DNA from: Moesziomyces globuligerus
Taxonomy: Eukaryota > Basidiomycota > Ustilaginomycetes > Ustilaginales > Ustilaginaceae
Length of the DNA: 64,000 bases
Assembly (NCBI GenBank): GCA_030849465.1
Contig: JARVLF010000009.1
Location: forward strand, 248,001 to 312,000
Reading direction: 5' to 3'
Shown piece after piece: positions 18,590 to 26,999 of this stretch. A model generated the notes under the pieces. That model had not been told where the DNA came from, made no database searches, and saw only the letters and a list, made by a program, of their open reading frames with translations. Made by a program: the position numbers and the translations under genes. Each line of letters opens with the position of its first letter. Within the stretch, counting starts at the first letter, position 1.

Positions 18590-20415
18590 ATGGATATCGA
18601 AGGGTAGGTTTACGATACGCTTCACGCCCTTGGACGCGGTCCTCAGCCCGGTGTACGACGAAGCCAGCACTGACGTGTTCTGCTGCGCGCCGATAGCTTC
18701 CGCAAGGCGGGCTATGCGGCGGTCGACCGGATCTGCGACTACTACGCCTCGCTTGCCGAGCGTCCTGTGGCAGCGCAGGTGCAGCCCGGCTTCCTGTCCA
18801 AGTCGATCCCCGACTCGCCTCCCGAAGATGGCGAGGCGTGGGAAGCCATCGACAACGACTACCACAGCGTCGTCATGCCTGGCATCACCCACTGGTAAGC
18901 AACCACCACCACACCACGTCGCGCAAGACGGAACGCTTCATAGCTCGAGATGCTGATTCGAATCATATGGGTACCGTGGCGCGTAGGCAACATCCAAACT
19001 TCTACGGCTACTTTCCGTGCAACGCGACGTTCGAAGGCGCGCTGGCCGACCTGTACTGTGCGAGCATCAGCAATCCGGGCTTCAACTGGTCCGTCTCGCC
19101 CTCGGTGACCGAGCTCGAGATCCTGATGATCGACTGGGTCGGCCGTATGCTCGGTCTCGACGAGGCCTTCCTATCCACCTCCTCCTCGGGCACGGGCGGT
19201 GGGATCATCCTCGGATCGGCGAGCGAGGTCGCCGTGACCGTAGCCATCGCGGCTCGAGAACGCTGCATTGCTCTGCTTGCCGAAGAGCACCCCATGCCCA
19301 CCACGACGCCGCCCAATCGCGTCGATGGAAGCCATAGCCTAGATGCGGAGCAGGACGTGGCGCAGGACGGCAAGAGCGCCGCTCAGGTCGGAGAGGATGC
19401 TACGCTCGAGGCCAACACGAGGCTGGCGCAGTGGCGAGGCGGACTGACGGCGAGGCTGGTCATGTACGGGACGACGCAGACGCATTCCATCGCCGCCAAG
19501 GCGGCGTTGATTCTGGGACTCGACTTCCGCGCTCTGCCCGTGTCGGCAGCTTGCAACTACTCGCTCTCGGGCGCGACGTTAGCTGCGGCGATTGCCGAGG
19601 ACAAGGCGCAGGGCCGCGTGCCATTCATGCTGATCGGCACCATCGGCACCACCTCTTCCGGTGCGGTTGACAATCTGAGCGAGATCGTCGAGGTGGTACG
19701 ACAGCATCCGACGCTGTGGCTGCACATCGATGCGGCCTACGCGGGGGTGTGCTTGTCGCTGCCCGAGATGCGCGCCGAGATGCACCTGGATGCGATCAAC
19801 GCCGGCGGCGTCGACTCATTCAGCACCAACCTGCACAAGTGGGGGTTGGTTCAGTTCGACTGTTCGCCGCTCTTTGTGCGTGATCGCGGTCATCTGGCGC
19901 GCGCGCTCACCATCACGCCCACCTACCTGCGCACCAAGCACGGCGATGCGGGCAACGTGCTCGATCTGCGCAACCTCCAGATCTCGCTCGGCCGTCGCTT
20001 CCGCAGCCTCAAAGTCTGGTTCGTCCTCCGCTCCTTTGGCCAATCCGGCTTCCGCGCCCACCTCCGCTCCACGATGCAACTCGCCAATCACTTTGAATCG
20101 CTCCTCAGACAGGACGACTCGGGTCTCTTCCACATCGTCGCCCAGCCAAAGTGGGCGTTGGTCGTCTTCCGAATCCAACCGCCCGAGGGCAAGAGCGAGA
20201 CGGTGGATCTGGACGTGCTCAACCGCGCGTTTTGGGACGACCTCGAGTCGCTCTCGGCGCACTTTGTCCTCACCCAGACCAGCCTACCCGAAGTCGGCTT
20301 CTGCATCCGCTTCGTCGTCGGCAGTCCGCAAACCCGAAAGCACCACGTCCAAGACACCTGGACGCTCGTCGCACGCACCGCGCGCCAGACGTGGGCGCGC
20401 TTCACCGCCTCGTAG
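18590..20415 (+). CDS. Group II PLP-dependent amino acid decarboxylase (aromatic-L-amino-acid decarboxylase type), three exons
   Basis: Exons are 18590-18603, 18697-18894 and 18987-20415; introns are 93 and 92 bp, GT-AG. The first coding exon is only 14 bp. The joined product has 546 residues. The order of motifs is that of AADC/tyrosine/tryptophan decarboxylases: an FRKAGYAAVDRICDYY start, PGITHWQHPNFYGYFP across the second junction, an SSSGTGGGI segment, HIDAAYAGV with Asp319 for the PLP ring, and STNLHKWGL with Lys355 as Schiff-base lysine. The reaction is removal of CO2 from an aromatic amino acid to give an amine. Substrate (Trp, Tyr, Phe or DOPA) cannot be read from the motifs. About 50 residues near 170-220, rich in Asp and Ala, look like an insertion. 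Confidence 0.92.
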
Positions 20416-20496
20416 ACACACGCACAAGTGGAAGCAAATCGCAGCCAAGCCGGCGTTGGAATTGAAGAAAACTGTCTCGGTGCGCGAGGGGATGGA

Positions 20497-21441
20497 CTAC
20501 TTGAGCGGGCTGAAGGGGAGGGGGCGCATGATCTGTGCGTGCATCTTGTCGATGAGCTTGACGGTCTGGCTGACGGTGTCGTTCCAGGTCTCGACCTGCC
20601 AGGCCTGGTCTCTGGTGCGCTTTCGCTCTTCGAGGGAAGGGTACTCCCAGATGTGGAAGACGGTGTGCAAGCCGCCGATCTGGGTGAACCATGCGCCGAT
20701 GGGTTCTACGAACTTGCGGCGGGCCTCGAGGCCGCGTCTCCAGTGCTGCTCCCACTCGAGCAGGTGGCCGGGCTTGAGGTGGTAGGTGCGGAGCTCGTAG
20801 AGGCCGTTTGTGGTGCGCGGGGGCGAAGAGGGCCAGAAGCTGAATTCCTGGGTGAGCCAGTTGGAGCGGTTGGAGAGCAGTGGGCGGATGCGCTGGGTGA
20901 GTTTCTGGAAGTCGGGATCGCTGCGAAGCGCCGCCTCGGCCTTGTCGTAGCCTGCGTAGCCGTCGTACTCCCAGATGTGGTAGAAGGTCTCGAGGTCGCC
21001 GACGATGACCTCCCACGAGCCGGTGAGGCGCATGGGGAGGCCCTTTTCGGCCAGCTTGGGGAAGTATTCGGCGATCAGCGCACGGTACTCGTCGGCATGC
21101 GCCGGTGCGACCGACTGGCGCTGGATCTCGTGGATGTACTTGCCGCGCGCCACCTGCATCGAGTGCGACTGCGTGGTGACGCCCTCGGCCTTGGCCTTGT
21201 CCGAGCCGTGCAGCAACGACTTGAGCAGGCTCTGCTTGGGCTGTGTTCCATCCGAAGCGGGCTGCTGCTGCTCACCCGGGGCAGCAGCGGAGGCGGCGTT
21301 CTGATCGGCGTAGACGGGGCGCGAGGGGACGATGAGCGATCGGGATGCGACCAGCGTCGAGGCCGGCGGGGCTGCGAGCGTTCGGGTGGACCAGCCTCGG
21401 GTGGCGGTGCGCAAGCCGCGGCCGGCGAGCGAGGTGGACAT
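20497..21441 (-). CDS. NIPSNAP family protein, mitochondrial
   Basis: The product has 314 residues. The N-terminus (about 1-45) is rich in Arg, Ser and Ala with few acids, a likely mitochondrial presequence. Two copies of the ferredoxin-like NIPSNAP fold follow. One begins near KYIHEIQRQSV (about 96-105); the second begins at YELRTYHLKPG (about 206-216). Each copy contains the family signature HIWEY; the two are about 110 residues apart. NIPSNAP proteins sit on mitochondria and have been linked to mitophagy in animals; the fungal role is poorly known. Its stop lies 81 bp from that of the convergent decarboxylase gene. Confidence 0.92.
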   Translation of the reverse strand: MSTSLAGRGLRTATRGWSTRTLAAPPASTLVASRSLIVPSRPVYADQNAASAAAPGEQQQPASDGTQPKQSLLKSLLHGSDKAKAEGVTTQSHSMQVARGKYIHEIQRQSVAPAHADEYRALIAEYFPKLAEKGLPMRLTGSWEVIVGDLETFYHIWEYDGYAGYDKAEAALRSDPDFQKLTQRIRPLLSNRSNWLTQEFSFWPSSPPRTTNGLYELRTYHLKPGHLLEWEQHWRRGLEARRKFVEPIGAWFTQIGGLHTVFHIWEYPSLEERKRTRDQAWQVETWNDTVSQTVKLIDKMHAQIMRPLPFSPLK

Positions 21442-22214
21442 ATTGATGGAAGCGGGTATGTGTGTGGACCTGTTGCAGCGAGAGCGAGATGGTCTACAGC
21501 AAGATGAATGGATGGTGGTGGTGGTGGCAAGGTGAAGCGGTGATTGTGGGGTAAGTTACAGTAGAGTGGCTTGGATGGCTCGTCCGAGGCTTAAGGCTTG
21601 TGCGACGCTCGAGCCAACCGGGCTGAGCAGCGCTTGACGAGTCCAACGCGCGTTTTGTACGAGACATCTCCACTTTGGCCGCCCTTCAGTGCTGAGGTCC
21701 AGGCTCCACACTCCTACAGCTAATATTTGTTAGACCGTGATTGCGATCAGATGACTCGGTCCAGATGTGAGAATTGCAAGGCAGAGCGTGTGGCGCAGGT
21801 TGCCGTCATCGCTGCTCGGCACAGCCCTAAATAACTGAGACACGAAATTCCGCCCTGACTGACTCGCTGCTCCACTTTTTTGGGTCGGCCCGTAAGATTC
21901 TGTGATTCAGGGCAGCAGCAGAGCTAACAAAGCTAACACCCGCACGGCACAGCCTCGGCCCTCGCATCAGCCCGGCCGTGCCGAGTCTCTTTGCCAAGCC
22001 ACTTGACGATTCGACCGTCGAGTACACTACTGTACATCAGCCACCATCCATCCACCGCATCCTTCCTCGCCACCTCCACCATTGCCCGAGCAAGGATCCA
22101 GTATACCCCCTTTTCTCCGGCAGCACATCATACCCCGCAGCGACCTCCGTTCAAGCCATCCCTCAGCATCCAAGTCCGCAGCTCGAGCACATCTAACCGC
22201 GCGACAGCTCCACC
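21442..22214. other. Intergenic, divergent promoter region
   Basis: It lies between the NIPSNAP gene and the eisosome gene. No gene or repeat is supported. A pyrimidine-rich leader precedes the start at 22215. Confidence 0.5.
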
Positions 22215-24407
22215 ATGTCGCTCTTCAAAAAGGCACAGCAACATGTGGCGCACACCTCCAAACTGCCCGCTCTCGGCAACCAGGACCTGAGGCAGCTCCA
22301 GGACGTCATCACCTCCGAGAAGAACTTCATCCAGTCCAACGCCAAGGCCGCCGCCGACTTCAAGAAGAACGCCGACGCCGTCAAGGCCTGGTCCGCCGAA
22401 GAGGGCGCCGACCTCAACGACGTCGTCGGCAAGGTCTCGCTCCTCTACGACCACTACACCGCCTCGCAGAACCGTCTCAACTCCCACCTCACCACCGTGC
22501 GCCTCCACTTCAAGTCGATCCGCACGCGCGAGGAGGCGCTCTCCGAGCTCAAGGCTCGCAAGCGCTCCCTCGGCTCGGACATCGAAAAGATCGAGAAGAA
22601 GCTCGCAAAGATGGGCCCCGAGAACAAGGATCTCATGCGCACCACCGCCTCGCTCAAGGAGATGCGCAGCGAGATGGAGGGCCTCCACGTCGAAGTCATG
22701 AACGAGGAGGCTGCCCTCGGCGACTTCAAGCGCCGCACCGCTCGCGAGGCGCTCGGCATCAAGTCGGGCGCGCTGCTCGAGATGGCCGAGAAGCTCACCA
22801 TCGTCGCCGAGATCTCCAAGCTCATGCTCGACGAGATCCCGCTCCAGCCCACCCAGCCCGGCATGCCGCGCGCAGAGTACTACGGATTTGCAAAGACCGA
22901 GTCGCTCCTCCAGGAAGCTACGCGCTGCGTCGCAGACGTCGGCTTCAACCCTTCCGCTCCCTCGGCCGGCATCCCCAGGTTCGGCAGCATGACGCTCAAC
23001 GACTCGACCGCCAACGAATCGCACAACCTCAGCCGCTCCTACGCCAACCAGGACGCCGAGGGCTACAACAATTCGGCCTTCCACGGTTCGGCAGCAGACG
23101 CACACGCCGACACGGGATACGACCCTTCCGCACACCGCGTGCTTGGCAACGACGACGTCGCTCACACGCCCATCTACGCCGCGCACGCCTCGCGCTCGCA
23201 GTGGGCGCAGGAGGGCGCAGAGCCGGAGCACAGCACGCCCGATCCCGTCACCAACGAGTGGGCCCAGTCGAGCTACGATCGCGCTGACGCCTCGACCGCC
23301 TCGGCGGCGGCGGCGGCTGCCATTGCTGCGACCGCCGGCGCCGACCTCAACGCCGTGCCCGGCCACGGCGATCCGAACCAGCCGGACGGCGGCTTCCTCA
23401 TGCAGAACAGCCAGTCGTACAACGGCTCTGCGGGCGCACAGCCGTACGGATCCAACCGCAACAGTGCCGACTACCAGAGTGCCCAAGGTGGGCATGTTGG
23501 TGACCACGCGCCTCCCCTCAATTCGGTCCGCGCCACCTCGACCGAGGGACACCATTCTGATGCGTACGATGGGTATACGGCCGGTGCGGGCGCGGGCAGC
23601 ACGCAGGCGCACCCGGAGCCAGCCACCGGCGCCACTGGTATGCTGGGTGCACCGGTGCTGCCGCCTCTGCGGACGGCGACGCCGCTGAACGGGTCGACGA
23701 GTGCGGCGCAGGCGTCGGTGGCCTCGCCGACGTCGTATGCGGCGAACGATGATTCGGCGTACTTCCAGTCGATCGGCAGCACGCGCGCCATGCAGGAGGC
23801 GGTACGACGACCCACCTCGCCGCACCAGAATGCGGGTCGTCAGTCGTCGTACGGTGCGCTCGGTGCTGGTGGGGCGGCACTTGCGGGCAGCAGCAGTACC
23901 GAGGGCAAGAAGGTGACGGCGGCGGCGTTCCGTCGTGGCTTTTCGCGCAATCCCTCCAACCAGGCCAACATGGCTGCGGCTGGGACGGGGCATGATGAGG
24001 GTTACACGGCGAATCCGTTGCCGCAGCCTCCGAATCTGCATGCGAATCTGACGACGCCGACGCCGCCGGGTGGATATGTTGGTTCGACGCCAGAGTCGGA
24101 AGCGGTTCAGCCGCTGCACATCCAGAAGCGCAACTCGAACTCGCACATGCCGGGTGCGAATCCGTTGGCTGCAGCTGCCGCAGCAGGCGCACCTGCTAAC
24201 ATGCAGGGTAGGAGGTACAGCAATGAACTCAGTGTTTCGGGGTCGGATCATCCGGCTCCACCGTACTTGCCTGGTCAGCAACCAGCGGGTGGGGCAGGGT
24301 ATGCGGAGCCGTATCATAATGCGTACGAGTCTCAGAACCAGAGACACGCCTCGTCACAGTATGCAGAGTACGCCGCACCTCCCCCGCCCGGATACGGATA
24401 TGCTTAA
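22215..24407 (+). CDS. PIL1: Eisosome core component, Pil1/Lsp1 type, with long C-terminal extension
   Basis: Pil1-type BAR proteins bend the plasma membrane into eisosome furrows. Residues 1-260 match the family: an N-terminal amphipathic MSLFKKAQQH segment, then coiled-coil helices of the BAR domain (LLYDHYTASQNRL, KSIRTREEALSELK) and the end block with PRAEYYGFAKTE. The remaining 470 residues have no homology that I see. They are rich in Ser, Ala, Gly, Pro, Tyr and Asn, with an alanine run around residue 357-365. Yeast Pil1 has 339 residues, so this is more than twice as long. No intron is needed. The antisense strand carries a frame as long as the gene, which I treat as a GC-codon shadow. 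Confidence 0.92.
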   Translation: MSLFKKAQQHVAHTSKLPALGNQDLRQLQDVITSEKNFIQSNAKAAADFKKNADAVKAWSAEEGADLNDVVGKVSLLYDHYTASQNRLNSHLTTVRLHFKSIRTREEALSELKARKRSLGSDIEKIEKKLAKMGPENKDLMRTTASLKEMRSEMEGLHVEVMNEEAALGDFKRRTAREALGIKSGALLEMAEKLTIVAEISKLMLDEIPLQPTQPGMPRAEYYGFAKTESLLQEATRCVADVGFNPSAPSAGIPRFGSMTLNDSTANESHNLSRSYANQDAEGYNNSAFHGSAADAHADTGYDPSAHRVLGNDDVAHTPIYAAHASRSQWAQEGAEPEHSTPDPVTNEWAQSSYDRADASTASAAAAAAIAATAGADLNAVPGHGDPNQPDGGFLMQNSQSYNGSAGAQPYGSNRNSADYQSAQGGHVGDHAPPLNSVRATSTEGHHSDAYDGYTAGAGAGSTQAHPEPATGATGMLGAPVLPPLRTATPLNGSTSAAQASVASPTSYAANDDSAYFQSIGSTRAMQEAVRRPTSPHQNAGRQSSYGALGAGGAALAGSSSTEGKKVTAAAFRRGFSRNPSNQANMAAAGTGHDEGYTANPLPQPPNLHANLTTPTPPGGYVGSTPESEAVQPLHIQKRNSNSHMPGANPLAAAAAAGAPANMQGRRYSNELSVSGSDHPAPPYLPGQQPAGGAGYAEPYHNAYESQNQRHASSQYAEYAAPPPPGYGYA

Positions 24408-24995
24408 GTCGGGATGCGTCCAAGCCACATCCGCCGTTCGATCCTTGGTTGCTGGTAATTCACGGTTCCGAAGTCTGAAGATGATCACCATTCCACATTG
24501 GCTTCTTGACCGTTTGCTTTTCACCACGCTCGTGGCCTTTTCCCCCCATCTTGGCCTTGCAAGGTTGTGCACTGGTTCACGGACGCGGCACCGCTCAGAA
24601 GTTTCGGGGAAAGGTGAGGCTTTGATCCGCTTTGGCTTGCTGCTTGCTTGCGCCACATGCGCAAGAGACAAGGTTGACGCACCGCCGCTTCGACGACCGC
24701 AGTCCCCAAAAGGTAGGATGTGGTCATCTTGGACACCTCCGACACGGCACTGAGCTCCATCCGCGCTGCTTTCAACAAACCTGTGAAACCGGACCAAAGG
24801 CACGCCTCGGGAAACCTCATCACGGTTCCAGGTCACCTCGAACCAGGTTGGGCGAACCTCTTCACAACGTCTGTCGCGTCGAGCAAAAGCAGAGCTCAAG
24901 CGGTGACCCTAGGCTTGGGACGATTCTGAATGATTGCGAGTTGGGTTAAAAGAAAACAAACACAGATGGACTTGTTGGCGGGGAAAGGGAGAACG
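24408..24995. other. Intergenic, convergent 3' region
   Basis: It lies between the 3' ends of the eisosome gene and the PRPP synthetase gene. No gene or repeat seen. Confidence 0.5.
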
Positions 24996-26315
24996 TCAGA
25001 GCTTCTTGCTGAGCGGCGAGGGGGCGTACTTGGGGTCGGCGGCCGAGGCCTTGGGAGTGTCTTGTGGACCACGGCCCTGTTCGGCGAAGAAGTGCGGAGC
25101 GGCAGGAGGGTCGGGGAGGGTATACGGGCTCGGGTGTACGTTGCGACTTGCCGAGGGACTCATGCCCCTACTCTGGGGTCTGCTGCTACTTGCGCTGCCA
25201 CCACTGGCTGCGCTTTCGGGGTTCTGTGCAAAGGCGCCGTTGGACAAGGCCGGCGTAGCCGCCGTCGCCGCCGCTGCGGCCAAGACCTCTTCGTCGTTCT
25301 CGTGTCGATAGGGCTGAGGCGTATCGTAGGGGATCTGGTTGAAAAGCACCGAGACGCTCTCGCCGTAGTGGCTACGACGGATGGTCTCTGCGAGGACGTG
25401 CGAGATGTCGATCTCCTCGATCTTTGCGCAGCGCGCGCGGTTGTGCGACTGCGGGAGCGTGTTGGTGACGATCAACTTTTCGAGGCGCGATTTCGAGATG
25501 CGTTCCAGCGCGGGTCCCGAGAGGATGCCGTGCGTCACGATGGCGAGCACGCGCTCTGCGCCGTACTCGATGAGCTGCTGCGCGGCGAGCTCGAGCGTAC
25601 CGCAGGTGTCGGCCATATCGTCGACGAGGATGGCCACCTTGCCCTCGACGTTGCCGACGAGCACCATGCGCGAGACCTCGTTGGCGCGCTTGCGCTCCTT
25701 GTGGAAGAGCGCAAAGTCGAGCTCGAGCCTATCCGCGAGCGAGGTGGCACGCTTGGCACCTCCGGCGTCGGGCGAGACGATGACGGCCTTGTTGACATCG
25801 ACCATCTCGCGGATGTACTGGAGCGCGGCGGGTTCTGCGTAGAGGTTGTCGACGGGCACGTCGAAGAAGCCCTGGATCTGCGAGGCGTGGAGGTCCATGG
25901 TGATGACGTGATCGCAGCCGGCGTTTTCGAGCATGTTGGCGATGAGCTTGGCGGTGATGGGCGCGCGCGACTTGTCCTTCTTGTCCTGACGGGCGTAGAA
26001 GAAGTGCGGGATGACGGCGGTGATGCGCTTGGCCGAGGCGGTCTTGCAGGCGTGGATCATGATGAGCAGCTCCATGAGCGAGGTGTTGGGCGAGGCGGCG
26101 GCGCCCGAGGGCGTGGGCGAGACGCACGAGGTGTTGATGATGTACACGTCGTGCTCGCGCACCGACTCGGCGATGCGGACGATGCTCTCGCCCGACTCGT
26201 TGCGCGTCACCGTCGCCTTGCCCAGCGGCTGGCCGAGCCGCTTGGCGATGAGCTGCGCGAGCTCGGGATGCGATGTGCCCGAGAAGACCTTGATTCCGCC
26301 CGCGGTGGTCGCCAT
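24996..26315 (-). CDS. Ribose-phosphate pyrophosphokinase (PRPP synthetase)
   Basis: The enzyme makes PRPP from ribose-5-phosphate and ATP for purine, pyrimidine, His, Trp and NAD synthesis. The start at 26315 gives 439 residues. Core motifs are intact: [12 protein letters not shown] (divalent metal and ATP region), [25 protein letters not shown], the HKERKR flexible loop and the PRPP-binding [11 protein letters not shown]. Two differences from human PRPS1 (318 residues) stand out: a Pro/Ala-rich insertion of about eight residues after YIINTSCV (about residue 58-68), and a C-terminal tail of roughly 100 residues rich in Ala, Ser and Pro. Yeasts have several PRS subunits, some carrying insertions; this may be one of them, active or regulatory. 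A CT-rich run (GA on the plus strand) lies directly before the start. Confidence 0.94.
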   Translation of the reverse strand: MATTAGGIKVFSGTSHPELAQLIAKRLGQPLGKATVTRNESGESIVRIAESVREHDVYIINTSCVSPTPSGAAASPNTSLMELLIMIHACKTASAKRITAVIPHFFYARQDKKDKSRAPITAKLIANMLENAGCDHVITMDLHASQIQGFFDVPVDNLYAEPAALQYIREMVDVNKAVIVSPDAGGAKRATSLADRLELDFALFHKERKRANEVSRMVLVGNVEGKVAILVDDMADTCGTLELAAQQLIEYGAERVLAIVTHGILSGPALERISKSRLEKLIVTNTLPQSHNRARCAKIEEIDISHVLAETIRRSHYGESVSVLFNQIPYDTPQPYRHENDEEVLAAAAATAATPALSNGAFAQNPESAASGGSASSSRPQSRGMSPSASRNVHPSPYTLPDPPAAPHFFAEQGRGPQDTPKASAADPKYAPSPLSKKL

Positions 26316-26999
26316 GATGCTTGTCAGAGAGAGAGAGAGAGATGAGAGGGGCGACTGGGTGACCAAGAAGAGGTAAAGAAGCAAGTCGGATTGAGACCAA
26401 GCTCCACGAATCTCACCCCCACCACGACGCCGAGCGAGCAGCCAGCCGAGACGCAGATTCGCGGTGCCTTTACTTGGCGGCGACCCCACTCGAGCCAGCC
26501 CAAAAGAACCCAAAAAAGGTAGGAGCCAATTCACGATTTGCATTTCTTCCTGCGGCCCAACTGGCCCAGCTGTGTGCGCTGCCAGCCCACCGCCAACCCA
26601 ACGCCTGCCTGCGCCTGCCTGCGCCCAGGGCAGGAAAAGTTTTAAAAATTGCGCCTTGACGGAGCCGAATTGGGGCACCACTCTATCGGATCTTTCCGCT
26701 CTTCATCGGCGATAATCAGTCCCGATTAGATAGCCAGGCGCCTTGGATGCGATGCCTCCACACCAGATGCGCTTGGAATGCATCGTTTTTGGACAGGCGG
26801 ATGCAGCTGGCATGCACGTCGAGATTAGCAAAGCCGATCTGATCTTTTTGCCTGCCGCTCTGTGCTCATCCCGCATCCACTCGAGCCAGCATCGAGCCAG
26901 CATCGAGCCAGCCGTACATAGCAGAGAACAGCTCATCTTGAACGCTCGCTGTTTGGCACCCACATTGTCGCATCCCTACTCCGCTGCTTTGGTCTCTAT
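26316..26999. other. Intergenic, divergent promoter region of PRPP synthetase and photolyase
   Basis: It holds three tandem copies of an 11-bp unit TCGAGCCAGCA (26881-26913) and a small group of GATA/CGAT-like words (26685-26731), discussed as a possible light-response region. No gene is supported. Confidence 0.5.
26881..26913. repeat. 11-bp tandem repeat, three copies
   Basis: TCGAGCCAGCA is repeated three times (the last copy ends in C instead of A), about 90 bp before the upstream photolyase ATG. Confidence 0.9.

Noticed and set aside
22128..24347. A 739-codon frame on the minus strand opposite the eisosome gene
   Set aside because: It is Arg-rich with random composition and no domain. 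Long antisense frames arise in GC-rich genes because codon bias removes stops.
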